A DNA stretch of 64,000 nucleotides from Dendrolimus kikuchii. Its lineage: Eukaryota; Arthropoda; Insecta; Lepidoptera; Lasiocampidae. Below the pieces are notes generated by a model. That model worked only from the letters and a program-made list of their open reading frames with translations, ran no database searches and was not told the DNA's origin. The stretch's first letter is position 1, and every line of letters starts with the position of its first letter. The stretch covers positions 7,158,551-7,222,550 of the forward strand of contig CM034391.1 of NCBI GenBank assembly GCA_019925095.2, given 5' to 3'. This document shows, one piece after another, positions 1 to 11,063 of the stretch. A program made the translations under genes and the position numbers.

Positions 1-147
1 ATGTTTTCCTTCACCGTTGTTAGCACGTGGTAATTGTAACAATATGTACATTAAATCAGAAAACTGACTAAGTGGTGCATGCGTTTCGGCCAGGATCGAA
101 TCCGCGCCCTTTGAGTTTGGGACGCATGCGCTAGCCATTACGCTAAG
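1..147 (-). repeat. SINE-1 (tRNA-derived), cut by window edge
   Basis: Reverse-oriented head of the SINE-1 family. The complement carries a B-box-like GGATTCGATCC (complement of 94-103), then the family body with GGTGAAGGAAAAC at the window edge. The full copy at 41732-42025 is the best reference. Confidence 0.75.
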
Positions 148-1832
148 ATGACTTTCACAGTAATGTCAAACTCCACATAAGTAATATCAAAATTCAACCG
201 ATGGTAAGGTAAGTGAATAAATAGTAAGATATAGGAATGGGGCATAATTCAGATTGGGTTAATACTCTTAGCGCGTCATTGTCCGCAACAACATTTTTTT
301 TTACTCGTGCTAGATCACTGATTAGTGCTCATTATTGTTATCAAAAAGGCATTTGAACGGAAAAAATCTTAAGAAGATGTAGGATTCAAAAAAGGCTACT
401 TTCGGCCAATAGTACAGCATAAGTACACATAATTATAGAGACGGATACGATGAAATTACAACGGTTCCTTTTTCACCATCTGGCTACTGGACCTTAAAAT
501 ATATCATTTATTTTCTGTGTATTTTGATGTATATAGGGGAAACTTGACTAAATCGTACTTACTCTTGCTCTTAAATCGTACCCTATCATTATTTCTGAAC
601 AAAATACAATACAACCACCAGTAGCAACAGAAGTAACATGACATTGAACTATTAGTCTGCTAGATTACTTACATGGTGACAACATTTTCCTTTTACTCTA
701 TCAAGAAAAATTCAAAAACTAAGTAATTCTGTAGATTTTCTGTAGTATTTTTCTTAAAATTGTTGTGAGTAAATTGAACTATGCAGTACATTATTGAACT
801 GTACATTTATTTGTAAGTTGATTCTTTGTTATAACTGACGCTAACCGGGCAAACCTTTTTTGGACGTAAATTTAAGAAAACGTGTTATAGTGGTCCTAAT
901 TCGTACCTAGAGTTTTTGTTCATTTCGTACCAGTACGAATTAGAACTATTAAGATAATTATGTTGTTGTTCAAGACTGTCATGACTAGGCAGTGGTATAA
1001 TTGTTGGTTACATAGGTATATGGAAAGAGCTCTGGATGCATATTAAAAAGGAAGTTTAAAATTTAATGAAGCTTGTCGTATAATGCATATATCTAAATTT
1101 ACGTTCTCGTGTCTTTAAGGAAGAAAAGGTCTTGAAAATGAAGACAAATATCACTGTAAACAAGAAGGTAAAAAATATAAGCTAGAAAAATATAAAATGA
1201 ATATGAAAACTAATATTGTAAGCTCTGCACGAAAATATAAAATAAAATATGATCAAGTATTTTGAATGCAAGTCACGAGCTTTGTGCTGGCGACGACAAA
1301 AATACTGTCAATTAATTTTGTGACGATTGCAGGGAATTAGAGAAATTAACGTAAGCAAAATTAAAATATTTTGTTACTATATTTAAAGCATTGATAAAAA
1401 GAATAATATTCAAAGTACGATTTAGGACTACCGTAGTACCATTTCAGAAAAGTGTTCCTAAAAGGTACCTTTGTCTACTTTTGTTGACTTTACTTTTCTA
1501 AGAATTGTATGTATGTTATAGTTTAAATTGGCACTGTTGTTGATTACTCACTTAATAAAGATTCTATAACTTTAAATTCCATGTTTATTTATTTGTTATC
1601 TTCTGAATTGTTAAATTCTATTCGTAAGGGGACGAATAAGACAAGTTTCCCATAAGTAGAATTTTGTGCCGGGTTTCTGTATTTTGCTATCCATCCATTA
1701 GCCTTCCTACCTACTATACTATTTGCGTTGTAGCATGATGTAGGTATCATTAAGTGTCCTGTTCCTTTTCATTTTTTGAAAGTTACCACAATATAATCAG
1801 GACTTGAAATTTTAGTTGAACTCTTAATATAC
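148..1832. other. AT-rich stretch without recognisable gene
   Basis: No open frame of note and no repeat I can name. A short inverted pair (aattcgtac / gtacgaatt) lies near 898-947. Otherwise this is low-complexity AT-rich DNA. Confidence 0.6.
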
Positions 1833-1999
1833 TCCGTGCAGGAACGGAAAAAGAATACTAATTCTTGAGGCCGGGCCGCCTGCCGTAAGGGCTGTTGTAA
1901 TAGGCGACTAAATAACCCACAGCCAGGTGATACGGCATTTGCCCGCCTGGATGGCTACCACCCCTGCTCTAGAGTATGCGCCATAACAACTTTGAGTTT
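1833..1999 (+). repeat. SINE-J, 5' part
   Basis: Begins tccgtgcaggaacgg and runs through the family text (accacccctgctctagagta) before breaking off. It has a small internal insertion near 1890 relative to other copies. Confidence 0.75.
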
Positions 2000-2157
2000 T
2001 TACGTATTTACATATTTATTGTTGGATTTATTAAAGTTTATTTATTTCTTTTACGTATTAAATATTACATAAGTAGAATTAGTTTTATTAATAATAATAA
2101 TTATTATTTATTATTTTATTAACAAAATTGGGTCGTTTTAGTCTTACGCCAAAAGGA

Positions 2158-2342
2158 AGGTTTGCACTGAAAATCAGCGTTGTGTCGGATATAATTCCGG
2201 CACAGCAATATGCTGAGTGCGAACCTTGTTTGCTGAAAATGCGGCGTACAAATTCTCAAAATATGCTCTGTGTATAAAAATATACAAGGAATGTAATCAC
2301 GTCGCTATTTCTGCAAATAAAGTCTTTCTTTCTTTCTTGTCT
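2158..2342 (+). mobile_element. LINE 3' end fragment with AATAAA and (TTTC)n tail
   Basis: A segment (tttgcactgaaaatcagcg...) repeated at 47797-47935. Here it ends in AATAAAGTC followed by a TTTC microsatellite, the arrangement of a non-LTR retrotransposon 3' end. The short open frames across it are not convincing genes. Confidence 0.6.
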
Positions 2343-2491
2343 TCCGGTCGGTATGAGTGGCCAAGTTTCAGTTTCTCATTCAAGGCCGGCAGAAACTCTG
2401 ATATTGCTAATATCCATAGGAGATGGTAATCACTTTCCGTCACAGTTGGATCGTCAGCCTGTATGCTGTGCTTCAGCAAAAAAAAAAAATA
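2343..2491 (+). repeat. SINE-J / LINE-J 3' tail
   Basis: Carries the tail shared by the SINE-J and LINE-J families: aaggccggcagaaactc, then aatatccataggagatgg, then cagcctgtatgctgtgcttc and an A-run. It directly abuts the (TTTC)n tail of the preceding fragment. Confidence 0.7.
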
Positions 2492-2941
2492 TCAGGGTCG
2501 TAAAATACGGAATCCCTAATTACGGAATAAACATTAGTACAATAAATAAATTTACCCGTCCAGAATGTTATTTTTTAGCTAGTTAAAAATAAAGAAAATG
2601 CTAGCGTGTAAGGTAATGTCACAGACTTATTGAAGTGGAACTTCTATATAAACTGGGGTCTTAGGATTTTTATGTCACGAAAAAGCGTTACGGTCGCGTG
2701 GAGGAGTGGCATAAATTTAGACTAGACGTGGTGAGAGGCGGCATAATTTTAGAGTATACTATGGATACGTGTTTTGGTTCCGGATCAAATTAAGTTTTTT
2801 GTTTAATAAAATAAAATATATTTAAATAAAAAATGCATTAATTAAAATGCACCTAACCTAACCAAATCATAATTTGCAGTAAACCTGCGAAAAATCGAAA
2901 TGTGTGCTGGAACACATACATACTAGAAGTGAAACTTCAAC

Positions 2942-3054
2942 GGACAAGTGGAAACACGAATCGCAACAAAATTTTAAATTGGACAAGTACACTAACAATC
3001 TGCCCGTAAAACTTCAAGTTAAAATTTTATTGCGATTCGTTTTACCACTTATCC
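2942..3054. repeat. Imperfect inverted repeat (hairpin)
   Basis: Arms 2942-2977 (ggacaagtggaaacacgaat...) and 3019-3054 are complementary over 36 nt with about five mismatches and a 41-nt loop. It is preceded by gaagtgaaacttc, the terminal motif of the GAAGTG element, so it may be a deletion derivative of that family. Confidence 0.6.
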
Positions 3055-3486
3055 TTTTTTAGCGATGGGAAGTATTACTACGACGAATAGTCGATATTTT
3101 TTGCAGGACAAGAAGTTTACGTCTTCTTAAATTTTTATTTCTTTTATAAAACATACCTTTACATATATGTTTTATACATATTTATTTTAGATATTTATAA
3201 AACAACAGAAGATATATAATTATTTCAATTTATTTGTTTAAATTGCATACACTGATGTCAGAGTCGGTAATATAGGAACTTCATGTTTACCGTAACCCTC
3301 TACTCGTATGCTTAGAACCGTTGTCGATAAAATGAAATTGTATAATGTCTTGCCTAATAATCTAATTTACAGCTGTCACCATGCTAGAACGTAAATAATA
3401 TAATGAAAGTAACAGCAATTTTCTACTAATGGTAAGTAAAACAAAATATAGGTAAGATGTAGAAACCCCGTATTAATCACCTTAAT

Positions 3487-3736
3487 GGGTCATACTCTTG
3501 AGCCATAAACTCGTGTTTCAAAATAGACAGTGTTCTGACCTAATATGCACATTATTTTATTATATAATGTACATAAATGGTGAAGGAAAACATCGTGATG
3601 ACATCTGCACATGATTACAGATGTCTTGAATTCTCCAATCTGCCTTAAACAAGCGTGGCAGATATACTGCCCGTTCGCCTAAAAAAATTAGAAGTCACGA
3701 CCCCAGCAGTGGGGTGTTATGGGCTATTATTACAAG
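3487..3736 (+). repeat. SINE-1, 3' two-thirds
   Basis: Includes ggtgaaggaaaacatcgtga, gcacatgattacagatgtct, acaagcgtggcagatatact and ccagcagtggggtgttatgg, the ordered landmarks of SINE-1. The tRNA-like head is missing or decayed. Confidence 0.75.
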
Positions 3737-4038
3737 CCTTATAACAAGGGTGTAATGTGTATATATATAAATTGGGTGCTTTGGAATTTAAGGTAATTAT
3801 GAATAAACCAGTCTTGTTACCGCCGCCATCGTGTTTATTTCTAGACATTACGACTGGCGGCAAGGATGGGATACGCCAGGCATATGAAAACTTGAGTAGG
3901 GCGATGGTGGACCCAGTTGCAATGTAATAAAAGTATATAAAATACAAAACTAACCATAATTTATATACATATATTCATCACAATGGGTGATTTTGAATTT
4001 TCACTTTAGTAAAGTTCCTATGCAAGAGATATATTCAC

Positions 4039-4171
4039 CAGATTCTGTGCTAAGATGGTCTTATCGCCGTTGGGCAAATGCTCCTCCAGCGCCAGCACCA
4101 CGCAGTTGGCGATGATGGTAAGCAGCACCGCGTACTCGAAGGGCGGCCACTCGATAATGAACTTTGTGTAC
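4039..4171 (-). CDS. cac: cacophony (Cav2-type calcium channel alpha-1) exon, domain I S1
   Basis: This internal exon encodes about 44 residues of the pore-forming alpha-1 subunit of a presynaptic voltage-gated calcium channel. Read on the minus strand it contains [14 protein letters not shown], then a hydrophobic run ([18 protein letters not shown]) and NGDKT. These are the start of domain I and transmembrane segment S1, which are strongly conserved in insect cacophony. The related Cav1 (Ca-alpha1D) family differs at EWPPFEYAV and EEHLP, so I prefer Cav2. An acceptor CAG precedes position 4171 and a donor GTGAAT follows 4039. The exon enters in phase 2 (its first G completes an AGG Arg codon begun in the upstream exon) and leaves in phase 0. 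The next exon (S1-S2 loop onward) is not in the window. No stop or frameshift is present. Gene identity is very confident, exact borders nearly so. Confidence 0.93.
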
Positions 4172-4299
4172 CTGGAAATAAAATACAAATTATGTTTATT
4201 ACTTAACCCATATAACGAGGAAGCACGAAGGATAATTAGCATAACAACTCTCGTAAGGCTTTCCAATAACCAAGTTATAAAGTCATTAAGAACTAGTAT

Positions 4300-4827
4300 A
4301 TGTTCCATATTCAACGATACGGCAGAGACATTAAATATTTGACTACATCATTTTTAGGTAGGTTTATAATATTGTTACAATTCGGGTCCCGACCAACAAC
4401 AAAATCCACCTGCATATCTGAAACAAAGCACATTTATTACCCGTCGGCATTTGAACTAATAGCATTTAAATTCTTTTATGGTCGTCTTCTTTTGTTTACT
4501 TATTGGCATATGGCCTATTGTTGTATTGTGATCATTAGCCAGGTGTTACGATACGATTTAAAGTACAAGCTGATTGGTGGACATATTGCATCTGTGCAGT
4601 ATAAAGCTATGGCCCGATTGAGGGAGCAGGCAGTCGAGCGAGAACCACGAACGAAGCGAGACGTGTGTACTACAATCGGGAAACTTTTAGTGACGGACTT
4701 TGCGCGTTTCATGGAATTACAACCTTCTGCATTACGTTTGGACTTGTTGTGTTCGGTTATATTTGTACCTGTGTTATACGTGTTTGTAGTTCTAATAAAC
4801 TCTATATTAATTCAAACGGCATTTTAA
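4300..4827 (+). other. Open reading frame of unknown status, 175 codons
   Basis: An uninterrupted frame antisense to the cac intron. Its C-terminal half includes MARLREQAVEREPRTKRD, then TIGKLLVTDFARFMELQP and a hydrophobic tail (VIFVPVLYVFVVLINSILI) that could be one membrane segment. The first half is AT-rich and looks non-coding. I recognise no family. It could be a transposon remnant or chance. Confidence 0.2.
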
Positions 4828-4983
4828 TTCTAGTCTCGCGACTCATAACAATATCATAAAAAAACTTCAAGCCTCATGTAACTTATGGTAGTTTCCGGGA
4901 TAATTAAGTAAGTTCTTTACTTATAACTGCTAAGTACTAACGACTCATTAAGTAACTAATTTTACTCAATAATACTAATAATT

Positions 4984-5180
4984 ATAGCCTATAAATGTCC
5001 TATTGATGGGCTCGGTTGCCCTATTGATGGGGGTAGTTCTACGGTACAGAGAATATAACCGCCAAGGTTATCCAAGCTAGATTGGCGGATTTGACACATT
5101 AGTCCATGAGCAGATTTCATCACGATGTCTTCCTTCACCGTTAGCACGTGGTAATTATAACAATATGCACATTCAGTTAG
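4984..5180 (-). repeat. SINE-1, 3' part
   Basis: Reverse copy: ataaatgtcctattgatggg, then tttcatcacgatgtcttcc and ccttcaccgttagcacgtgg. The tRNA-like head is absent. Confidence 0.75.
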
Positions 5181-5399
5181 AAACGTGTTATATATATCAC
5201 ATCTGTTAGATATATATAATAGACGGGACCTTGGATAAGGACGCAAAAAAAAACCTTGAACAGGATGAACTAGGAGATGAAAATTTGTATGGCAGACCAA
5301 TCATTTCTAAAGTTTCAGGATACTAGAATTCATCACCCACAAAAAAAAATAATTAATATATGTGATAGTAACTGGGTGGTGTGTCTGTTAAGCTTTCAC

Positions 5400-6183
5400 G
5401 ATAAAACTACGCGACTGTTTTTGCTGTTTGGTATAGTCAAACATCGGAGCTCTGGCGCTCCTAGGTTTGACTAGTCAAACCTCAGGTCTGTTTTTTATTG
5501 CCTGAGTTCAGCAGACAGGCAGACGGCCCACTTGATGGAAAGCAGTTACCATCGCCTATGGACATTTGCAACACCAAAAGTGCTACAAATGCACTGCTGC
5601 TCTCTTAAGGGAGACTGGAACCTGGTCACTAATGCCGGAACACAACTCAAGGTTGTTATGGCGGCATACTCTAGACCAGGGGTGGTAGCCATCCAGTCGG
5701 GCAAATACCCTACCACCTGGCTGTGGGTTATTTTTTCGCCTCTTACGACAGGCCGCCCGGCCGCAGGAAATTGTATTCTTTCTCCGTTCCTGCACGGATA
5801 AAGTCTGACAACATCTTAGTCAAAGTCCAAATAAATGACGTTTTTCTTCCTTTTATTTGCCTAAGGAATTTTGGGCTTACCTAGGAGGTACTAATTTATA
5901 GGAGTAGAATCTTTAGATATGTAACAAGTGCAGTACGAATTGACGTTTGCCAGAGTCTGCCTAGGTCGCTTCTAGGATCAACTAGGCAAAGCCCGAAACA
6001 GAGTATTTTACGTTCGACGTTTGACTAAAAAGTTAGATACTTCTAGGTTTGACTAAAAATACTTTAGTCAAAGGCCGAAATTGGAATTTATTTCAGGTTT
6101 TATCGAAAGGCTTTGGTCAAACCTAGGATAAACCAGTCAGTCCGGGAAGGGAGTGCATTTAGATAGACCTTTGACTATAATAT
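5400..6183. repeat. TTTGACTA-rich palindromic repeat, split by a SINE
   Basis: Eight or nine copies of TTTGACTA or its complement occur in both orientations. They include the perfect 20-nt palindrome AGGTTTGACTAGTCAAACCT at 5463-5482, and copies near 6018, 6043, 6063, 6115 and 6170. A SINE-J insertion (5491-5802) interrupts the block. The element class is unknown. Confidence 0.55.
5491..5802 (-). repeat. SINE-J, full length
   Basis: Reverse-oriented, about 312 bp. It starts on the plus strand with ttttttattgcctgagttc (complement of the A-rich tail) and ends ccgttcctgcacggata. Open frames across it are shadows shared by every copy. Confidence 0.8.
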
Positions 6184-6357
6184 TCTTATTGCGTAATTTT
6201 GTACGTTTGTAACAAATAAACTCAAAAACCACTGGACCGTTTAAAAAATTTCATAATTAATATGCTACATTATCCCTGAGTAACATAGGTTATATTTAAT
6301 AAATAATCGGGTTCTAATTTTTTTTTAAAGCAGGACAACATCTGTCGCGGCCGCTAG
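6184..6357 (+). mobile_element. Hel-B Helitron-like 3' end
   Basis: Ends gcaggacaacatctgtcgcg then ccgCTAG|T. The terminal CTAG before T, preceded by a short hairpin (GCAG...CTGT) about 8 nt away, fits a Helitron 3' end. The 5' end is uncertain. Confidence 0.45.
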
Positions 6358-6714
6358 TCCATAATCATCTTAAACTAAGAATCACGATGTTTATTTCTCT
6401 ACTTATGCAATTATCTCATATACCATCCTATTTAAAATAGACTTTAAGCGCATTACTTTTATACGATCAGGCGGAAGTAGCCGTTTGAAATGTTATTATC
6501 TAGCTAAATCGAGAGGTAATGCGATAATCGTGTGCAATATGACGTAGCCTCCAACGCCTATGCGATTAAGGCGCTATTATATTAGACTAGGTTGTAAAGT
6601 CTAGGCGAATATTACTCATTTATTTTTAAATTAGATCTTTGAAGTAGCTCTATCCGTAATTTGGAAGCCGTACCCCATGGAAGCTATTCACTTTTTACAA
6701 ACAAAGTAGAGGAC

Positions 6715-6858
6715 CCAGCAGTCATTGTCCTGCTCTGAAAAAATTATAATCTAAAATCCGATTTCAGCGCCACCTACCGGATCCAATTGAAAATCTAAAT
6801 CTTCCGGGGAACCCAAAAATATATTCAACTCGGTCAAGCTGTTTTTGAGTTTTAGCAA
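6715..6858 (-). mobile_element. Hel-B remnant
   Basis: Shares ttcagcgccacctaccgg and atccaattg with the Hel-B copies at 20694, 44385 and 50096. The ends are decayed. Confidence 0.45.
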
Positions 6859-6887
6859 GACTAATAAAGTACAGCATTTGATTTTTA

Positions 6888-7505
6888 TATACATACATAT
6901 TGTCACGCCTGTTTCCCATTGGGGTAAGGGTAGGCAGAGACGATGGATTTCCACCGGCTACGATCCTAGCAAACACTTTTCGCTTCATCAACTTTCATTA
7001 ATCTTTTCATACACACACGCTTATTTAAAGTGCTTTTCATATGACCTACCTTCAACATATCTTCAATTTGATCTTGATGGGTACGTCACGATCGACCGAC
7101 ACCGACTCTACCACTCCCATTGCTATCATATACTTGTTTTATGATTTTGCTTTCATTCATTCTGTCTACCAACATGACAAAACCATCTTAACATTAATCA
7201 TTTTCAACTCGTGTCACTATATCTTCTTTCAATTCACAACGTTCCCTTATCACACTATTTATTATCATATCACTTACATTGACCTTACATATACTTCTCA
7301 AAGCTCTCATTTCAACTGCGACTAGCACATTTTCATGTTTCTTCTGCCATACCCAACTTTCACTGCCATATATAAGCGTTGGTACTAATACTCCTTGATG
7401 GACAGACAGGCGTGCGCTTACAGATATCTTCCGGCTGTTCATAAGAGTTAAGCGCTCCATTCACCTTCCCATCTGCTATTACTCTCCTTTCAATAACATT
7501 CTATG
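6888..7505 (-). pseudogene. LINE-R reverse transcriptase C-terminus, broken
   Basis: On the minus strand this reads the C-terminal tail of a non-LTR retrotransposon ORF. Peptides: VPTLIYGSESWVWQKKHE, then VAVEMRALRSIC and RERCELKEDIVTRVE. After a frameshift come KRLMKVDEA and WKSIVSAYP near the end. At least one frameshift and two stops break it. It ends in a TATG-type tail near 6890. YGSE-WV and VEMRALR are standard landmarks of the post-RT region of such elements. It is a distinct subfamily from the four copies ending in SVVRAYP. Confidence 0.8.
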
Positions 7506-7547
7506 TACATATAAGCAATATTCATCTATGTCATGGAAGATAGTATT

Positions 7548-8184
7548 GAAGTGAAACTTCTTTAGAATCGTTGTGATTTCAAACTCGATGAAACGAAAAA
7601 GCGACACTAATAAGACAAGCGACACATATAAATATATAGGACTAAGCCTGCGAGAGAATGAGATACGAGTTTTGCATTGTGTAGCGCGGATTAGAGAGTC
7701 AATAAGACCGATGATTAAACATAGGTCCAATTAGGACAGAAATAACTCTGATATAATTTTTTAATGAAAGAATGACTAAACAGATATACAATGCAAAAGT
7801 GGATGGTTGCAGAAGTCGTGGAAGGCCACGACACACCTTCCATGATCAAATTGATCGTGTACTAGCAGAAGGTGATGTCAGGAGCCTTAAGAACAGACGA
7901 GCTTGCATGACAAGAGTTATGAATGTCAAAGAGGCAAGTGAGGTGTGTAAGAATAAGCCTAAATGGCACTCTGTTGTTCGTGCCTACCCCGCAAGGGAAC
8001 CGTCGTGAAGTTATGTATGTATGTATAATTTTTTAGACTAAAAGGTACTAAGAAGTTAATTTTGAATTATAATATGTGGACGGATGTAGGCAAATATTTA
8101 TATTAATAAAAGTTTAAGAAGAATTGTCTATGAGTATATTCTCCGAAGTTTCACTTCTACTGCGTGTGAACTGCAGACACACAC
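7548..8184 (+). mobile_element. GAAGTG element, copy 1, interrupted by LINE-R
   Basis: Starts GAAGTGAAACTTCTTTAG and ends GAAGTTTCACTTC followed by tgcgtgtgaactgc and a CA-rich end. Related copies lie at 23305-23760 (inverted), 59396-59850 and 63913 to the edge. The LINE-R insertion at 7764-8023 divides it. Without the insert it is about 365 bp. Inverted termini and no coding capacity suggest a MITE-like DNA element. Confidence 0.55.
7764..8023 (+). mobile_element. LINE-R 3' end, 5'-truncated, with 12-bp TSD
   Basis: Encodes the last 78 codons of the LINE-R ORF (TKQIYNAKVDGCRSRGRPRH, then CMTRVMNVKEASEVC and VVRAYPARE). A stop and (TATG)n follow almost at once. The flanks carry an exact 12-bp duplication, TATAATTTTTTA, at 7752-7763 and 8024-8035. 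Confidence 0.88.
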
Positions 8185-8232
8185 AATTTTTTTCTGTTTT
8201 TGTTATTGAAAGGAGATCAGATTAGATAATAC

Positions 8233-8395
8233 TTTAATGCCTACCAAAATAAACAATTACAAAAACAAAGTGCATAATTACAAAACTTATTAGCAAAACA
8301 ACAGGCGGTCTTATCGCTAAAATAGACTTCTTCTAGGCAACCGAGTTTAAAAAAATCTTAACTAATCTGACGGTGTAGCTGAAGCAGGAATATAT
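8233..8395 (-). mobile_element. LINE-H 3' UTR, copy 1
   Basis: Contains actttaatgcctacc (degenerate ctttattgttcacc) and ggcggtcttatcgct...ttctaggcaacc. The stem partner AGCGA has mutated. Most similar to the copy at 61539. Confidence 0.65.
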
Positions 8396-8874
8396 ACATA
8401 ACCAAAAACACTGAATACGAATAGACAACATTTCCCTGTACCGATCGCAGTAGAACTTTGAAAGTAATGTAACATTTAAAGAAAAATTTTCTCCAAGAAT
8501 ATTTTAATGGCTTCTTGTCAAATATAGAAAAATGGTCATCCGTGAACTGAATGTAGGGCATCGAGTTTTCATCGAGCAATTTTCAGTGCAATTTTTCACC
8601 TGAGAATTTGTACACTGCTCGGCTTTAACGCTTGAACGAGTAAAAAGTCTCAAACTCGTAAAAGGTTTACGACGTGAATCTGCAGTTTAATGCTATGGAC
8701 TGACGTTGTAATGTAGCAAATAGATTTATATATTTCACATTCAGTTTTATATATTTTATATAAGACAATTTCTTTTTTCAAAATGCTACAGAACTAAAAA
8801 ATATTCACTTATATACATAATATAAGAGATTATTTTTCACAATTATTAGATTATTTTTTAACCTATGTATGTCT
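8396..8874. other. AT-rich, no gene seen
   Basis: No supported feature. Possibly more decayed LINE-H sequence at its start. Confidence 0.5.
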
Positions 8875-9215
8875 CTGCAAACCATGGGCCATAAAAACGG
8901 CCCGGACATTTGGAGGGCTTGCGTGGGACCATGGGAAGGCCAACACGTAGAGGCCCCTTGCCAAATTTAATGTAAATGTGGCGTGACAGTGACCGGCGAT
9001 TATCCCTGTCTCACCATATAATAATGCCCCCAAGGACAAGCCCCGGCCAGTGTGGGACTTTTGTGGGAAATGAGGACAAAAAGTACCGGGCTATTAAGGT
9101 GAACTGCTAGTGGTACTAGGGGTCTGGGACTATGGGGACTATGGTGTCTGCCCGTCGCAATGTTCGAGGAACATGGAAAAATGGGCAGACGTTGACTTAC
9201 ACGTATTATTATTAT
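8875..9215. repeat. GC-richer block, probable decayed element
   Basis: Markedly richer in GC than its surroundings, with text such as ccatgggccataaaaacggc and ggactatggggactatggtg. There is no open frame. I cannot name the family. Confidence 0.3.
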
Positions 9216-9785
9216 CCTTAAAAGATTGTAAGTAAATCAGGCACTTCAAAAGCTCTTTATAGTCATTCCAGAGCTTAGAATTCTCAATTTATCTAAATAA
9301 TGAAAAATAATACTCATGTTACTGACATCTGTTAATGTTGGGTAATCCTTTTTAATTTCAAACGTTACTCTCATTTCCTCTAAAATAAATTATGTAAATC
9401 CCCAAGAAATTGAGCTAAGTGCGCTTGGGTTTACAAAATGCATAAGGTGGCAAGCAAGGTGTTCGTTTAATATTTATAAGCTAAGGTAATATAGAGCCTT
9501 TGCCGCCTCAGACTGGAAATCGTGCAGCCTTGTTTGTACTCGTATAAGATGAATAATGATAATTAGCAGATTCACACACCGTTTTCAGAAGTCCGTAGGC
9601 GTTTAGGCTATAACGGAATCTTTGTATAATAGTTACTTCCGTCCTTCTGCCTATCTGTGTAACAGTCAATTCAATCAAATAGTAACGAGCATATATGAAT
9701 AATGAGAGAGAGATGTGTTAAACTATACTGCAGTGTAAGCCATGATCATACACGTAACTAAATGATGAAAATTGTTTTCAATGCA
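9216..9785. other. No gene seen
   Basis: AT-rich intron sequence without a recognisable element. Confidence 0.5.
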
Positions 9786-10072
9786 TAATAACAACCTATA
9801 AGTGTCCCACTACTGGGCTCGGGCTTTTCATTTATATAGAAACCATAGTTTACCCGTCACGCTTGTCTAAGGCGGATTTGTAGGTTGGATATATCTTGAT
9901 GTGCAGGTTTCATCACGATGTTTTCCTTCACCGTTAGCACGAGGTATTTGTAATAATATGCATATCAAGTCAGCAAAGTGCCAAGTGGTGCATGATTTCC
10001 GACTAGGATTCGTATCCTCGTCCTTTGAATTTGGGACGCGAATGGGCTAACAACTAAGCTACCGCCGGCCCT
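9786..10072 (-). repeat. SINE-1, near full length
   Basis: Reverse copy carrying all landmarks: ctataagtgtcccactactg, tttcatcacgatgttttcc, ccttcaccgttagcacgagg, a degenerate B box (AGGATACGAATCC on the complement) and taagctaccgccgg at the A-box end. Confidence 0.8.
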
Positions 10073-10075
10073 TTT

Positions 10076-10543
10076 TCATAAATCCTGATAAATTTACACA
10101 TTTATAAAATGTAATTAATACTAAGTTTTAAAGGTTTTAAAGACCAGATCACACTCCAACTTGATTAGAAATGTGCTCTTTTTATTTTACCTCCCACCCG
10201 TATTCAACTCATAGTGCGAAGCGATGGTAAATTAGATTAAATTCCCATAACATAAATAATAATGAAAGAAGAATTATAATTAAATACTTAAGATGAACAA
10301 GTTAGGGTTAGACTAAATAATAATATTAAGTGACGTACGTGGACGTAGCAGTTAAGATTTCTGTATATATAGTATTAAGTTTAACGTGAAATTAATTAAG
10401 CAATAATTAAATCTAGAGTACAACACTCGTCGTCTTATTTTGTGCTCCCCTCCAGCGGTTGAGCCTAGCTCCACCACAGAAACACCACACATAAAAATAC
10501 AAAGCCCCCACAAATAACTTTAACATTGACACTTGACATCTTT
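10076..10543. other. No gene seen
   Basis: AT-rich sequence followed by a slightly GC-richer part around 10440-10520. The short open frame there does not resemble a gene. Confidence 0.45.
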
Positions 10544-10622
10544 GTCTTCCGTGATCACGACTACTGAAAAGTGGCCGAAACGTCGAAATAAGAATCAAAT
10601 AAAATACCGTGCTTAAAACCGA
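10544..10622 (+). repeat. Single copy of the 40.3-kb foldback arm
   Basis: cttccgtgatcacgactact, gaaaagtggccgaaacgtcg and caaataaaataccgtgctta match the arm of the inverted repeat at 40286-40471, with several differences. Confidence 0.65.
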
Positions 10623-10682
10623 TGAAGTGTAGTATTAATTGTGTGTATTGGTCACAAAAACTATATTTTCACAAAACACAAT

Positions 10683-11045
10683 AGAATAGAATAGAAAACA
10701 CTTTATTGTTCACCAGATAGACAATTGCAGAATGAATAATTATAATAATTTAACGGCAAAACAAAAGCCGGCCTTATCGCTTAAAACGATCTCTTCCAGG
10801 CAACCTGACTGAGAGGATACTTTTAACAACTTATGTCGAGGTATAATTAAATTAAAAGAAGTAAAATAAAAAAGGAAGAACACTACAATGTGGATAGTAA
10901 ACAGCTAAGTTAAGAAGAATAGAAAAATATATATTTTATTATAAACTAAGGTAATGGTTTTAGACAGATTTTTTAAATATGGCAAGTGATTTAGCTTTTC
11001 TGAGACATCTACGGGTAAAGAGTTTCAAAGGCAAACAGCTTGCAC
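10683..11045 (-). mobile_element. LINE-H 3' end, copy 2
   Basis: On the minus strand a decayed ORF end (NSLPVDVSEK) precedes the 3' UTR, with the complement of ccttatcgcttaaaacgatc and a tail of TAGAA units (10683-10700). ctttattgttcacc on the plus strand marks the AATAAAG polyadenylation-like site. Confidence 0.75.
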
Positions 11046-11063
11046 AGCGAAGGATTACATACA

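Noticed and set aside
1..4038. Next cac exon (S1-S2 loop and S2)
   Set aside because: I looked for the conserved continuation after the AQNL end on the minus strand and did not find it. It must lie outside the window.
7479..7730. 83-codon minus-strand frame
   Set aside because: It crosses the boundary between LINE-R and the GAAGTG element, so it is a chance fusion.
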